In this document: piece after piece, positions 33,072 to 42,274 of the stretch
How positions within the stretch are numbered: the stretch's first letter is position 1
Layout: every line of letters begins with the position of its first letter
Program-made: the position numbers and the translations under genes
The notes under the pieces: generated by a model
The model's input: the letters and a program-made list of their open reading frames with translations, nothing else
Told to the model about the DNA's origin: nothing
The model's database searches: none
Origin: CAVVAH01 sp963746175
GTDB taxonomy: Bacteria; Actinomycetota; Actinomycetes; JACCUZ01
Direction: 5' to 3'
DNA: 64,000 bases
NCBI GenBank assembly: GCA_963746175.1
Contig: CAVVAH010000001.1
Location: 1,054,001-1,118,000, forward strand

Positions 33072-33320
33072 ATGACACGAGCAGCACCGCCCCGGGCCCT
33101 CCCGCCGATGGCAAGCTTCTCCGAGCTCGTCTCCTCCGCGGTACGAGCCGCCACGCACCACGTCGCCGAGGGGTCCCGCCGCAACGCGCGGCAGGCACTG
33201 GAGGTCCGCTACGAGCTCGCCCGGCAGGGCTCCGAGGCGCTGGCCACCGTCCCGTTGCACGCCCCGTCGCGGTCGGCGGTCGCCGTACCGCTGCCGCACC
33301 AGCACCGCAACGCCGGCTGA
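33072..33320 (+). CDS. small hypothetical helical protein
   Basis: Up to 82 residues (or about 70 from an internal ATG at 33108). The central stretch SELVSSAVRAATHHVAEGSRRNARQALEVRYELARQG reads as amphipathic helix, followed by a Pro-rich end. There is no membrane segment or known family. No strong ribosome-binding site is visible. It lies alone between lipA and the DUF4191 gene. Confidence 0.45.
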   Translation: MTRAAPPRALPPMASFSELVSSAVRAATHHVAEGSRRNARQALEVRYELARQGSEALATVPLHAPSRSAVAVPLPHQHRNAG

Positions 33321-33400
33321 CCGGCTGATCCTTCGCCCACCGCCGGCGAACGCCCGACGGCGGCGGCCCCGGCGCTCCCGGCCGGCACTATCCTTCGCGC

Positions 33401-34105
33401 ATGGCTCGCAAGGACGACGACTCCGCCCAGGACGCCGGCACGCCGGCCAAGCAGGGCCGGCTCGCGCAGATCCGGTCCGCGTACACGATGACCCGCAAGG
33501 TCGACCCGATGGTCGGCTGGGTGACGCTCGCCACCGCCCTGCTGGTCTTCGCCGTGGTCCTCGCGGTCGGCTTCCTCATCGGGCACCCGGTCTACCTCGG
33601 GATCCTGGGCCTCATGTCCGGCTTCCTGGTGGCGACCATCGTCTTCGGCAAGCGCGCCGAGAGGGCCGCCTTCTCCCAGGTCGACGGGCAGCCCGGCGCG
33701 GCCGCGGCAGCGCTCAACATGCTGCGGCGCGGCTGGTCGGTCACCCCTGCAGTCGCGGTGACCCGCAACCAGGACATCGTCCACCGGGCCGTCGGTCGGC
33801 CCGGCGTGGTGCTGATCGGCGAGGGCGTGCCGAGCCGCGTGCAGGCGCTGCTGGTGACCGAGAAGAAGAAGGTCGCGCGCTACGTGCCCGACGTGCCGGT
33901 CTACGACGTGCAGGCCGGCAACGCCGACGGGCAGGTGCCGCTGCGCAAGCTCAACAACCACCTCATGAAGCTGCCGCGGAACCTCACCACCACCCAGGTC
34001 TCCGAGGTCAACCGCCGGCTCAAGGCGCTCGGCACGATGAACCTGCCGATCCCCAAGGGCCCGATGCCCAAGGGCATGCGGATGCCCCGCGGCCCCCGCG
34101 GCTGA
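33401..34105 (+). CDS. DUF4191 membrane protein
   Basis: A 234-residue protein with a polar N-terminus, two transmembrane helices (about residues 43-63 and 66-85) and a larger cytoplasmic part ending in a Met/Pro/Gly-rich tail (PKGPMPKGMRMPRGPRG). These features, and proximity to lipA and glnA, are typical of DUF4191 in actinobacteria. Function unknown. Confidence 0.9.
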   Translation: MARKDDDSAQDAGTPAKQGRLAQIRSAYTMTRKVDPMVGWVTLATALLVFAVVLAVGFLIGHPVYLGILGLMSGFLVATIVFGKRAERAAFSQVDGQPGAAAAALNMLRRGWSVTPAVAVTRNQDIVHRAVGRPGVVLIGEGVPSRVQALLVTEKKKVARYVPDVPVYDVQAGNADGQVPLRKLNNHLMKLPRNLTTTQVSEVNRRLKALGTMNLPIPKGPMPKGMRMPRGPRG

Positions 34106-34116
34106 CGCCGGACTCC

Positions 34117-34287
34117 GTGCGCGTAGTCCTCGGCACGCTCGCCGGCGCCGCCGTCGGTGTCGCGTGGGCCTGGTTCGGGTCGGGCCAGGACCACTACGAG
34201 TGGCTGGACGCGGCAGTCGTGATGGGCGTCGTCGGCGCCGCGCTCGGCGCGGGCGTGGCCGCCCTCGTCGTGCGCCTCCGGAGCTGA
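34117..34287 (+). CDS. very small membrane protein
   Basis: A 56-residue frame from GTG at 34117 to TGA at 34285. It has two hydrophobic helices (VVLGTLAGAAVGVAWAWFG and AAVVMGVVGAALGAGVAALVV) separated by a short polar turn (SGQDHYEWLD) and a basic end. It follows DUF4191 by 11 bases on the same strand and may be cotranscribed. No family recognised. Confidence 0.6.
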   Translation: MRVVLGTLAGAAVGVAWAWFGSGQDHYEWLDAAVVMGVVGAALGAGVAALVVRLRS

Positions 34288-34309
34288 CGTCGGGGGGAGC
34301 GCGTGCGCG

Positions 34310-34798
34310 TCAGCGGGCGCGGACGACGACCGTGCCGGCCGCCTTGTCGTGCAGGCCGCGGCCGTCTCGGTCCCAGATGACCGCCGGCACCAGCAGCCCC
34401 AGCAGCACCGTCCGGAGCAGCGCCCGCCACAGCCCCACCGGCTTCCCGTCGAGCCGGGCGATCCGCAGGCCGTAGACCAGCTGCCCGGCCGAACCGGCGG
34501 CCAGCCAGGTCAGCGCCGCGACCTCGAGCACGAAGACCGCGAGCGTCCAGCGCTGGTCCCGGAACAGCCCGTAGGCGATCACCGTGCAGGCGAGCGAGTC
34601 GATGAGGTACGCGACGATCCGGGCGCCGAAGCCCGCGGCCGAGCCCGGGCCGTGCTCGGGCAGACCCAGCCGCCGGCCGGGGTACTCGCCAGGCTCACGG
34701 CGCCGGCCGCCGGGGTTCTCGAGCCACCCGGCGACGTCCTCGCGCCGGATCCCGACCCGTGGGCCGTCCGGGTCTCCGGTGCCCTTCCGCTCGCCCAC
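34310..34798 (-). CDS. RDD-family membrane protein
   Basis: A 162-residue protein. The RDD domain begins around residue 53 (GFGARIVAYLIDSLACTVIAYG, with the family Arg and Asp), continues through two further hydrophobic helices and ends in DRDGRGLHDKAAGTVVV, the typical RDD C-terminus. The N-terminal ~50 residues are polar and Arg/Pro-rich. GTG start at 34798. Convergent with the very small membrane protein and divergent from glnA1. Confidence 0.88.
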   Translation of the reverse strand: MGERKGTGDPDGPRVGIRREDVAGWLENPGGRRREPGEYPGRRLGLPEHGPGSAAGFGARIVAYLIDSLACTVIAYGLFRDQRWTLAVFVLEVAALTWLAAGSAGQLVYGLRIARLDGKPVGLWRALLRTVLLGLLVPAVIWDRDGRGLHDKAAGTVVVRAR

Positions 34799-34874
34799 CC
34801 TCCTACGGTACGACGGTGGGTGCGGGCCGCACGCGACCGGACGCCACACGGCGTACCGGGAGTGCCCCGGACTC

Positions 34875-34912
34875 GTAACACGACGGAAACACGAGGGTCA
34901 CTGCCGGGAAAT
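34875..34912 (+). promoter_or_regulatory. GlnR-type operator upstream of glnA1
   Basis: GTAAC at 34875, GAAAC at 34886, GTCAC at 34897 and GAAAT at 34908 are each separated by exactly 6 bases. This is the complete two-half-site GlnR pattern of actinomycetes (gTnAC-n6-GAAAC repeated), lying 60-97 bases before the glnA1 ATG. It implies nitrogen control of glnA1 by GlnR, a regulator not encoded in this window. Confidence 0.85.
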
Positions 34913-34971
34913 CCGGCCGCCCTAGCGTCGCCGTCCAGACGGCAGATCGCCGCCAGCTCCGAGGAGGATGG

Positions 34972-36396
34972 ATGTTCCAGAACGCGGACGAGGTCCTGCG
35001 GTTCATCAAGAAGGAGGACGTGAAGTTCGTCGACGTCCGCTTCTGCGACCTGCCCGGCATCATGCAGCACTTCAACGTCCCGGCCGAGTCGGTCGACGAG
35101 GACTTCTTCGTCAACGGGCAGATGTTCGACGGGTCCTCCATCCGCGGCTTCCAGGCGATCCACGAGTCGGACATGAAGCTGATCCCGGACCCGGCGACGG
35201 CCTACGTGGACACGTTCCGGGCCGAGAAGACGCTGGCGCTGAACTTCTCCATCGTCGACCCGTTCACCGACGAGCCGTACAGCCGCGACCCGCGCAACAT
35301 CGCGACGAAGGCCGAGGCGTACCTCAAGACCTCCGGCATCGCCGACACCGTCTACTTCGGTCCGGAGGCCGAGTTCTACGTCTTCGACGACGTGCGCTTC
35401 GAGACCAAGCAGAACGCCGGCTACTACTACATCGACTCGATCGAGGGCGCGTGGAACTCGGGCCGCGTCGAGGAGGGCGGCAACCGCGGCTACAAGACGC
35501 GCTACAAGGGCGGCTACTTCCCCGTCCCCCCGGTGGACCACTACGCCGACCTGCGCGACCAGATGTCCCTCGAGCTCAACCGGGCCGGCCTCGAGGTCGA
35601 GCGCGCGCACCACGAGGTCGGCACCGCCGGTCAGGCGGAGATCAACTACAGGTTCGACAGCCTGCTGCACGCGGGCGACAAGCTGATGCTGTTCAAGTAC
35701 ATCATCAAGAACGTCGCGTGGGCCGCGGGCAAGACGGCCACGTTCATGCCGAAGCCGCTCTTCGGTGACAACGGCTCCGGCATGCACTGCCACCAGTCGC
35801 TCTGGAAGGACGGCAACCCGCTGTTCTACGACGAGCTCGGCTACGCCGGCCTGTCGGACACCGCCCGGTACTACATCGGAGGCCTGCTCAAGCACGCGCC
35901 GTCGCTGCTCGCCTTCACCAACCCGACGGTCAACAGCTACCACCGCCTCGTGCCCGGCTACGAGGCCCCCGTCAACCTGGTCTACTCGCAGCGCAACCGC
36001 TCGGCCTGCATCCGCATCCCGATCACCGGAGCGAACCCCAAGGCCAAGCGGATCGAGTTCCGCGTCCCGGACCCGTCGTCGAACCCCTACCTCGCGTTCT
36101 CGGCGATGCTGATGGCCGGCCTCGACGGCATCCGCAACAAGATCGAGCCCGAGCAGCCGGTCGACAAGGACCTCTACGAGCTGCCCCCGGACGAGCACGC
36201 AGAGATCGCGCAGGTCCCGTCGTCGCTGCCCGAGGTGCTCGACGCCCTCGAGGACGACAACGCCTACCTGCAGGAGGGCGGCGTCTTCACCGAGGACCTC
36301 ATCGAGACCTGGATCGACTGGAAGCGCACCAACGAGGTCGACCCGATCCGCCTCCGCCCGCACCCCCACGAGTTCGAGCTCTACTACGACATCTGA
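34972..36396 (+). CDS. glnA: glutamine synthetase type I (beta)
   Basis: A 474-residue enzyme that makes glutamine from glutamate, ammonia and ATP; it forms a dodecamer. The ATG at 34972 follows GAGGAGG. Motifs include MFDGSSIRGF, GPEAEFYVFD, GSGMHCHQSLW and NRSACIRIP. Tyr402 in KDLYELPPDE is the adenylylation site of GSI-beta enzymes, the target of GlnE (gene at 46402). A full GlnR operator lies just upstream. Confidence 0.97.
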   Translation: MFQNADEVLRFIKKEDVKFVDVRFCDLPGIMQHFNVPAESVDEDFFVNGQMFDGSSIRGFQAIHESDMKLIPDPATAYVDTFRAEKTLALNFSIVDPFTDEPYSRDPRNIATKAEAYLKTSGIADTVYFGPEAEFYVFDDVRFETKQNAGYYYIDSIEGAWNSGRVEEGGNRGYKTRYKGGYFPVPPVDHYADLRDQMSLELNRAGLEVERAHHEVGTAGQAEINYRFDSLLHAGDKLMLFKYIIKNVAWAAGKTATFMPKPLFGDNGSGMHCHQSLWKDGNPLFYDELGYAGLSDTARYYIGGLLKHAPSLLAFTNPTVNSYHRLVPGYEAPVNLVYSQRNRSACIRIPITGANPKAKRIEFRVPDPSSNPYLAFSAMLMAGLDGIRNKIEPEQPVDKDLYELPPDEHAEIAQVPSSLPEVLDALEDDNAYLQEGGVFTEDLIETWIDWKRTNEVDPIRLRPHPHEFELYYDI

Positions 36397-36534
36397 TCGG
36401 CGGGCTTCAGCCCTCTTTCAGCAGTTGCCGAGAACGGCGGCTGACCTGCGGAAGCGTCATCGACGCCTCGCAGCGTCAGTCGTCGCTTCTCGTCGTTGCG
36501 CGCGGCCGGTCCGACAGAGGATCGATGCCGGGCG

Positions 36535-37116
36535 TCAGACGGCACGCACGGCGATGCCGGGATACGCAAGCACCAGGCCGGCCGCGTCGTAGACCAGCTG
36601 AGCGGAGAAGTCGAACGATGGGGCACGGTAGTCGTAGCGCTGGTGCCCTCCCTCGTCGCTGATCCGGGTGTACTGCTGCTCGAGGCGGTCGACCCCCAGG
36701 TCGAGGGCGCGCACGTAGGCGGCCGGCGCCTTCGCGGTCGCACCGACCGCGAGGGTGAGGCGGTGCACTGGCAGGGCGTTGGTCAACGCCGAGGACTCCA
36801 GGTCCACATCCAGGCAGCCGTCAAGGTGCGGCGTCGGCGTGCCGTCGATGCGCCATCCACCGTCCCCGTCACCCTCCAGCAGTCGCGAGCGCCGTCCGGT
36901 GTCGGTGCGTAGCGTCACACGCGCGATGCGGGTATGCCAGCCGACGTCCACCCGGATCTCGTAGTCGATGATCCAGGGCTGCCTGTCCTCGACCGCGGTC
37001 GTCGTGCCGGCGAGCAGATGACCGTCGGCGAGTCGCTCGAGGTAGACGACCTCGAAGCCCGTGCGGGCGTGTTGGTGGGACCAGGCCGCACGTGTCGGCG
37101 TCGGGAGGAACGACAC
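36535..37116 (-). CDS. putative glycolipid-binding (DUF1089) protein
   Basis: A 193-residue soluble protein from a GTG at 37116 preceded by AGGGTGA. Features such as GFEVVYLERL, WIIDYEIRVDVGW, HLDGCLDVDLESSALTNALPVHRL and the C-terminal YDYRAPSFDFSAQL fit the PF06475 'putative glycolipid-binding' family. The name of that family rests on limited data, so function is open. The 138-base gap to glnA1 shows nothing convincing. Confidence 0.82.
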   Translation of the reverse strand: MSFLPTPTRAAWSHQHARTGFEVVYLERLADGHLLAGTTTAVEDRQPWIIDYEIRVDVGWHTRIARVTLRTDTGRRSRLLEGDGDGGWRIDGTPTPHLDGCLDVDLESSALTNALPVHRLTLAVGATAKAPAAYVRALDLGVDRLEQQYTRISDEGGHQRYDYRAPSFDFSAQLVYDAAGLVLAYPGIAVRAV

Positions 37117-37346
37117 GCAGTCACCCTGGCATTCGGGGCTGGAGCTGATCAAGCAGCGCTCCAGCGGCGCCGGCGATGAGCTGGTCCGGAGACCGGCAGT
37201 CCGCGCTGGAGTGGGCAAAGCGCGCAACCGCAGGGACGCCGTGCTTCCGCGGGCGGTGACGTGGGGATGCGGCCGCGAGTACCTTCGGCTCACCCACTCC
37301 CGGGCAGCCCCAGCCGCGGCGGAGCGACGACGACGGGAAGCCGACG

Positions 37347-38438
37347 ATGCGGACAGCCTTGATGATGACGGTCTCCGTGGCGGTCCTGACGGTGGCCATC
37401 GCACTCCCGGTGTCCGCCGGGGACGGAGACGACGGCCGAGGCAGCCGCGAGAGCAAGAGCTCTGCCAGTCCGGAGAACGGTCAGATCGTCTTCCGTCGCT
37501 ACTTCGACGCCGAGCAGAGCAAGGGCGCCCTCTTCGTGACGAACCCCGACGGAGGCCACGTCCGCCAGATCACCCACCCTCCGAAGGGCTGGAGGGACAA
37601 CGTCCCGGCGTGGTCACCGGACGGGACGAGGCTCATCTTCGAGCGCTTCAAGTCCGACGAGAGCACGAGCCGGGTCATGGTCGTGAACCCTGACACCGGC
37701 AGGACGCGCGCCGTGGTGCCGTGCACGAGTGACCGCTGCGTGTACGCCAGCGAGCCGTTCTTCACTCCTGACGGCCGTTCTCTCGCGTACGCGCGCACGG
37801 TGGCGCCACCCGATACGCCGAATCCGCCGGAATGGACGCACTACTCGGCGATCTTCGTCGTGGGACTGCACGGGAGCGGTCCTCACCAGGTGACCAGCAC
37901 GCCGGAGCGCCACAAGGGACAGCCTCCCTCGTTCGACACCTCCGACCCGAGCGTCTCGCCCGACAGCGAGCTGATCGCCTTCATACGCACTCGCTACAGC
38001 CCGGACGAGAACACCGCGGTGTTCGTCCAGCCGATCGACTCGCCGGCGGAGGCCCGGCAGATCACCCCCTGGGGATCGAACTGCCAGGATCGTCCGACGT
38101 TCTCGCCCGACGGCACGCTGCTGCTCTTCCGGTGTCAGCCCAAGGGTGAGGAAGGTCCCTCCAACCTCTACTGGGCCAACCCCGACGGCACGGGTCTCCA
38201 CAAGATCACCCACGCACCGGCAGACAAGCAGTACCTCGGGTCGAGCTTCTCACCGAGCTTCCACGATGGGCAGGGCTGGATAGCGGTGGGACGTACGGGC
38301 GGCGTCGGCGAGGACGACAACGCTGACGCCTTCCGCGTCCGGATCGAGAACGGCTCCGTCGTGCGCAAGGTGAACCTGACCAGGAGTGAGGAGTGGGACA
38401 GCGCTCCGGCGTGGGGTACCCACCGACCTGTTCGCTAG
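37347..38438 (+). CDS. secreted TolB-like beta-propeller protein
   Basis: A 363-residue exported protein: signal peptide (RTALMMTVSVAVLTVAIALPVSAG), a short Ser/Asp-rich linker, then repeated WSPDGTRLIF / FTPDGRSLAY / FSPDGTLLLF blades of a WD40/PD40 TolB-like propeller. Such domains bind proteins or peptides. No catalytic domain is attached. Base composition is a little less GC-rich than the neighbours. Confidence 0.85.
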   Translation: MRTALMMTVSVAVLTVAIALPVSAGDGDDGRGSRESKSSASPENGQIVFRRYFDAEQSKGALFVTNPDGGHVRQITHPPKGWRDNVPAWSPDGTRLIFERFKSDESTSRVMVVNPDTGRTRAVVPCTSDRCVYASEPFFTPDGRSLAYARTVAPPDTPNPPEWTHYSAIFVVGLHGSGPHQVTSTPERHKGQPPSFDTSDPSVSPDSELIAFIRTRYSPDENTAVFVQPIDSPAEARQITPWGSNCQDRPTFSPDGTLLLFRCQPKGEEGPSNLYWANPDGTGLHKITHAPADKQYLGSSFSPSFHDGQGWIAVGRTGGVGEDDNADAFRVRIENGSVVRKVNLTRSEEWDSAPAWGTHRPVR

Positions 38439-38466
38439 GAGCACACCCGAGGCGGGTCGCGGCGTG

Positions 38467-38613
38467 TCACCCGACCGACGCACCGCTACCGGGCGGGAAG
38501 TACTCCTCGTCCAGCTTGCCGCAGCGGGCGCAGGCCCGGTACGGCGTCCCGTCGTCGTTGGTCATCAGCTTCATCTTGTGGAAGCTGAGAAGGCACCGCA
38601 GGTCCTTCGCCAT
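38467..38613 (-). CDS. very small Cys-containing protein
   Basis: A 48-residue protein, MAKDLRCLLSFHKMKL followed by TNDDGTPYRACARCGKLDEEY. The CARC motif with an earlier Cys and His (RCLLSFH) suggests a small zinc-binding or rubredoxin-like knuckle. The ATG is at 38613 on the minus strand. Its compact charged pattern argues for a real gene, but no family is assigned. Confidence 0.65.
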   Translation of the reverse strand: MAKDLRCLLSFHKMKLMTNDDGTPYRACARCGKLDEEYFPPGSGASVG

Positions 38614-38686
38614 GCCTCGACTGTGCGCCCGCAGACGACCGGCGTCCAGACGCAGATGCCTGCCCGGACCTCGAGCGTGAGGGTCG

Positions 38687-38812
38687 CTAACGGATGAGCA
38701 GGTTGAGGACGACGGTCAGCACGACCGACGCCACGACGGAGAACAGGATCATGGCAAGACAGCCAGGTCTGCCCCCGAGGGGGCGGACCTGGAAGCGTCG
38801 CTGGGGGCTCAT
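38687..38812 (-). CDS. very small single-span membrane protein
   Basis: A 41-residue frame: basic N-terminus (MSPQRRFQVRPLGGRPG) then one hydrophobic helix to the C-terminus (CLAMILFSVVASVVLTVVLN). Its ATG lies 2 bases after the stop of the next small membrane gene, suggesting translational coupling. Function unknown. Confidence 0.55.
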   Translation of the reverse strand: MSPQRRFQVRPLGGRPGCLAMILFSVVASVVLTVVLNLLIR

Positions 38813-38814
38813 GC

Positions 38815-39087
38815 TCAGCTGCGCGGGTCGTTGTCCTTCTGGTAGCTGCCGGCCTTGGCGAGGCCGCGGCTGACCATGTAGCCGATGGACAGCCAGGTGA
38901 CGTACTTCCAGGCGTCGTGGCCGTCAAGGTTCTCGGTCACGGCCGCCGCGATCAGCACGGCGAGGACGCTGACGGCCCAGACGACGAGCTCGGTGGTCTT
39001 GAAGGCCGGCTTGGTCTCGACGGTGCCGACCGTGTGGTCGCGACGGTCGTCGGTGCGGGTGGTGCGGTCTGCGGCATGCGTGGACAT
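38815..39087 (-). CDS. small membrane protein of unknown function
   Basis: A 90-residue protein. The ATG at 39087 is preceded by AAAGGA. A charged N-terminus (His/Thr/Arg/Asp-rich) leads to one clear transmembrane helix (LVVWAVSVLAVLIAAAVT) and a second, weaker hydrophobic stretch (YVTWLSIGYMVSRGLA). It is divergent from the GAF-ANTAR gene, across a 269-base gap that should hold both promoters. Confidence 0.75.
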   Translation of the reverse strand: MSTHAADRTTRTDDRRDHTVGTVETKPAFKTTELVVWAVSVLAVLIAAAVTENLDGHDAWKYVTWLSIGYMVSRGLAKAGSYQKDNDPRS

Positions 39088-39356
39088 GAAGGATCCTTTG
39101 CGGTGGCGACGCGATGGGCGACTCGCACAACGGTGCGTGTGTCGCAGTCCCCGAGCAGGGGCAAGAAGGCGCCACTGTCCGACGCGAGAGCACTGTTGTC
39201 CTGAGCGCGGGCGGCCAAACACCCCAACCGTGGACAGATCAGCGGCGAAGCGGAGCAGGCCCTACAGTCGAGCACACGGGACGCCTCACGTGTGATGGCT
39301 GGACTCAGCCGTCCGTCACAGGCCCGACGTTCCCCCTCTCAGGGCAGGACGTCACC

Positions 39357-40112
39357 ATGACCACGTACGACTCGTCTCCGCATGATGCCGTGAACTCGCT
39401 CATCGTCGAGTTCGCCGACCTCGCCCGGCGCGTCCAGACGTCCGACGACTTCGACGCCAGCCTGGTCCGGCTCACCTCCACCGCTGTGCAGGCCGTCGGC
39501 GGTTGCGAAGCGGCCAGCGTCAGCCTGATCACGAGGACCGGCCCGCTCACCTTCGCGGCCACTGATGCCCTCTCTGACCAGGGTGACCAGATCCAGTACG
39601 ACGAGGGCGAAGGCCCGTGCCTGGACGCCGCCCTGCAGGAGACCTGGGTGTCCACCCCCGACCTGTCGGTCGACCCCCGGTGGCCGCGGTCCGCCGCGCG
39701 CATGTCGCGAGAGCTCGGTGTGGGCAGCATGTTCTCGGGGCGCATGACCGTCGACGCAGAACGCGCCAAGACGCTCGGGGGCCTCAACCTCTACGCCACC
39801 TCGCCGCACGCCTTCAGCACGCAGGACCAGATGCTGGCGATCCTGCTGTCCTCGCTGGGCGCGGTGGTCCTCGACGCCGCGAAGAAGCAGCAGGACCTGC
39901 GGGCGGCGATCGCCTCCCGCCAGGTCATCGGTGAGGCGATCGGCATCCTGCGGGCGCAGTCGGACCTCACCAGCGAGCAGGCGTTCGAGATGTTGAGCAA
40001 GGCGTCGCAGCGCACGAACGTCAAGCTGCGCGACCTGGCCCAGCAGATCACGGAGCGGCCGCGCACCGGCAACACGGCGGCTGCCGGGAGCAGCACCGCG
40101 GCGTCGGGCTGA
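39357..40112 (+). CDS. GAF and ANTAR domain regulator
   Basis: A 251-residue cytoplasmic protein with an N-terminal GAF domain (about 15-165, with the EGPCLDAALQE and DPRWPRSA motifs common in this group) and a C-terminal ANTAR domain (about 180-240, ASRQVIGEAIGILRAQSDLTSEQAFEMLSKASQRTN). ANTAR domains bind RNA hairpins and act as antiterminators. The start follows AGGGCAGG at a fitting distance. Ligand and target RNAs are not known. Confidence 0.93.
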   Translation: MTTYDSSPHDAVNSLIVEFADLARRVQTSDDFDASLVRLTSTAVQAVGGCEAASVSLITRTGPLTFAATDALSDQGDQIQYDEGEGPCLDAALQETWVSTPDLSVDPRWPRSAARMSRELGVGSMFSGRMTVDAERAKTLGGLNLYATSPHAFSTQDQMLAILLSSLGAVVLDAAKKQQDLRAAIASRQVIGEAIGILRAQSDLTSEQAFEMLSKASQRTNVKLRDLAQQITERPRTGNTAAAGSSTAASG

Positions 40113-40125
40113 CAGGACGCGCGGT

Positions 40126-41130
40126 GTGCCCCGTTGCACGCCGGCGAGCGGCGGGCGCACTGTGGTGGTCGTGGTACCGCGAACCGTCCTCGCCCTCGCG
40201 ACCGCCGCTGCGGCCGCCCTCCTGACGAGCGGATGCTCCGGGAGCGAGACCGACGGTCCGCCTCGTTCGTCGTCGGGGTCGCCGGCGACCGACGGCACCA
40301 CTGGCGGGACCGCCGACGAGGTCGTCGAGACCGACGAGGACGTCGACATCGGCGGGCGCACCGTCTTCGTGCGCTGCTGGGGCGAGCGTGTCTCCGGCGA
40401 GCCCACCGTCCTCCTTCTCTCGGGGTCCGACCTCGACACGTCGTCCTGGCAGCTCATGGCCTCCGACTTCGCCACCGACGGCCACCACCTGTGCGCGTAC
40501 GACCGGCTGGGAGCCGGGCGCAGCGATGCGCCACTGAAGGCACGGCGCACCACGACGGACCAGGTCGACGACCTGGTGGCGCTCCTGGACGCGGCCGACC
40601 TGCAGGAGCCGGTCGTCCTGGCCGCCCACTCGCTGGGCTCCCTCCCCGCCGTGGGGCTCGTGGACCGTGCTCCGGAGCGGGTCGCCGGAGTGGTGCTCGT
40701 CGACCCCTGGTCGCCTCGTGTCAGCACCGCTCAGCGGGCTGCGCTACCTCCGGAGCGGCCCGACGAGTCGCCGGTGCTGGCCGACGAGCGGCGGTTCCTC
40801 GACGACTTCCTCCACCATCCCGCTCAGAACCGCGAGCACCTCCTGCTGGCCGAGAACGACCAGCAGGCGGTGAGGTTGCTCGACGATCCCGGGCCGTTCT
40901 TCGGCGACCTCCCGGTCGTCGTGCTCCAGTCGCCGCGGCTGCCGTTCCTCCCTGGTCTCACCCGCCGCTACCACGAGGCGACCGTGACGGCCATGGACGA
41001 GGGCGCAGCAGAGTTCGCTGCCGAGTCGACGCGGGGCAGGCTCATCAAGGTCGAGGACACCGGCCACAACATCCAGGACGACCGACCCGAGGTCGTCATG
41101 GACGCGATCCGCGACGTCATCGGACGCTAG
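40126..41130 (+). CDS. lipoprotein alpha/beta hydrolase
   Basis: About 334 residues. A hydrophobic N-terminal segment ends in a lipobox (LLTSGC), so the protein is probably lipid-anchored outside the membrane after a Ser/Thr/Gly-rich stalk. The hydrolase domain has the strand VLLLSG, CAYDRLGAGRSD and nucleophile elbow AHSLGS, with a late His in DTGHNIQDD. The start at 40126 follows AGGAC; a GTG at 40162 is also possible. Substrate unknown. Confidence 0.85.
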   Translation: MPRCTPASGGRTVVVVVPRTVLALATAAAAALLTSGCSGSETDGPPRSSSGSPATDGTTGGTADEVVETDEDVDIGGRTVFVRCWGERVSGEPTVLLLSGSDLDTSSWQLMASDFATDGHHLCAYDRLGAGRSDAPLKARRTTTDQVDDLVALLDAADLQEPVVLAAHSLGSLPAVGLVDRAPERVAGVVLVDPWSPRVSTAQRAALPPERPDESPVLADERRFLDDFLHHPAQNREHLLLAENDQQAVRLLDDPGPFFGDLPVVVLQSPRLPFLPGLTRRYHEATVTAMDEGAAEFAAESTRGRLIKVEDTGHNIQDDRPEVVMDAIRDVIGR

Positions 41131-41141
41131 CCCTCCTGGCG

Positions 41142-42155
41142 TCAGGCGTCGTACTCGTCGGGGACGCGCGTCGCGGGGGACAGACCCGTCGGCTCGCTCG
41201 CAGCGAGCATCCGCGCGGCGACGGCGCGCGCGGTCTGCCGGAGCTCGGGGCCGCCGACGATGCGGTACGGCGTGTGGATCCGGGCCAGCTGCTCGGCGTA
41301 CCACCACGGGTTGCTGGTGCTGCCGACCAGCCGGGTGGTGCCGTCGTCGAGCGGCTCGAGGCGTCCCAGCGTGCGCGGCAGGAAGCAGGCCACGGTGTCG
41401 ACATCACCGTCGACCACCACCTCGGCGTCGTACTCCCAGCCGACTGCGAGGTGCTGCTCCAGCAGGGCCACCGGGTCGAGGTCCGCGGGCACCGCGACGG
41501 TTCCCGCCAGCTCGGTGACCGAGCCGACGCGGTCGACCCGGTAGGCGCGCACGGCGTCGGCACGGTGCGAACGGCACAGCAGGTACCACCGGCCGTGCCG
41601 CACGACGACCACCCACGGGTCGACGTCGCCCTCCCAGCCCGTGCCGGTCTCGGACCGGTAGGAGATGCGCACCGGCCGCCGGTCCGAACACGCCTGCACG
41701 AGCGCGGTCGTGGTGCCGGGATCGGGGCGGGCGGCGGCGCGGTCCGGCGCCGGGGCCGCGGTCCGCCGGACGGCCTCGGCCTGGGCGGCGACCGACTCCG
41801 GGAGCGCGCGGATGATCTTGCCCAGCGCGCTGCCGACCGGGTCGGTGGGGTCGCTCGCCTCGTGGTGCCCGTCGAGCACGGCCATCACCAGGCCCAGCGC
41901 CTCGGCGGCGCTGAACGTCAGCGGCGGCAGCCGCAGACCGCGGCCGACGCGGTAGCCGCCGTACGGCCCGCGGACCGAGTCGATGGGGATGCCGGCCTCG
42001 CGCAGGATGCCGACGTAGCGCCGGGCGGCCCGCTCCGAGACGCCGAGCTTGTCGGCCAGCCGGTCGGCCGTGATCCCGGGGCTGTCCTGCACCAGCTCCA
42101 GCGTGAGCAGGGCCCGCGCGGTCGGGCTCGAGTCGGGTCGCACGTCGTCCCCCAT
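41142..42155 (-). CDS. HTH/WYL-domain transcriptional regulator
   Basis: A 337-residue regulator: N-terminal helix-turn-helix (about 12-65, ITADRLADKLGVSERAARRYVGIL) followed by a WYL domain (about 150-230, GRWYLLCRSHRADAVRAYRVDRV) and a WCX-like C-terminus. WYL domains sense small ligands or nucleic acids. It is convergent with the lipoprotein hydrolase. Target genes not known. Confidence 0.92.
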   Translation of the reverse strand: MGDDVRPDSSPTARALLTLELVQDSPGITADRLADKLGVSERAARRYVGILREAGIPIDSVRGPYGGYRVGRGLRLPPLTFSAAEALGLVMAVLDGHHEASDPTDPVGSALGKIIRALPESVAAQAEAVRRTAAPAPDRAAARPDPGTTTALVQACSDRRPVRISYRSETGTGWEGDVDPWVVVVRHGRWYLLCRSHRADAVRAYRVDRVGSVTELAGTVAVPADLDPVALLEQHLAVGWEYDAEVVVDGDVDTVACFLPRTLGRLEPLDDGTTRLVGSTSNPWWYAEQLARIHTPYRIVGGPELRQTARAVAARMLAASEPTGLSPATRVPDEYDA

Positions 42156-42274
42156 CCGGAAGCAGAACGTCCGGAACGACCCTAGTCTGCGCCTACGACA
42201 CGACCGGCGGGGACGACGGAGGCCCCCACCCGACGTACGGGTGAGGGCCTCCGAGGAGCCGTTGGCGCCGCGCG

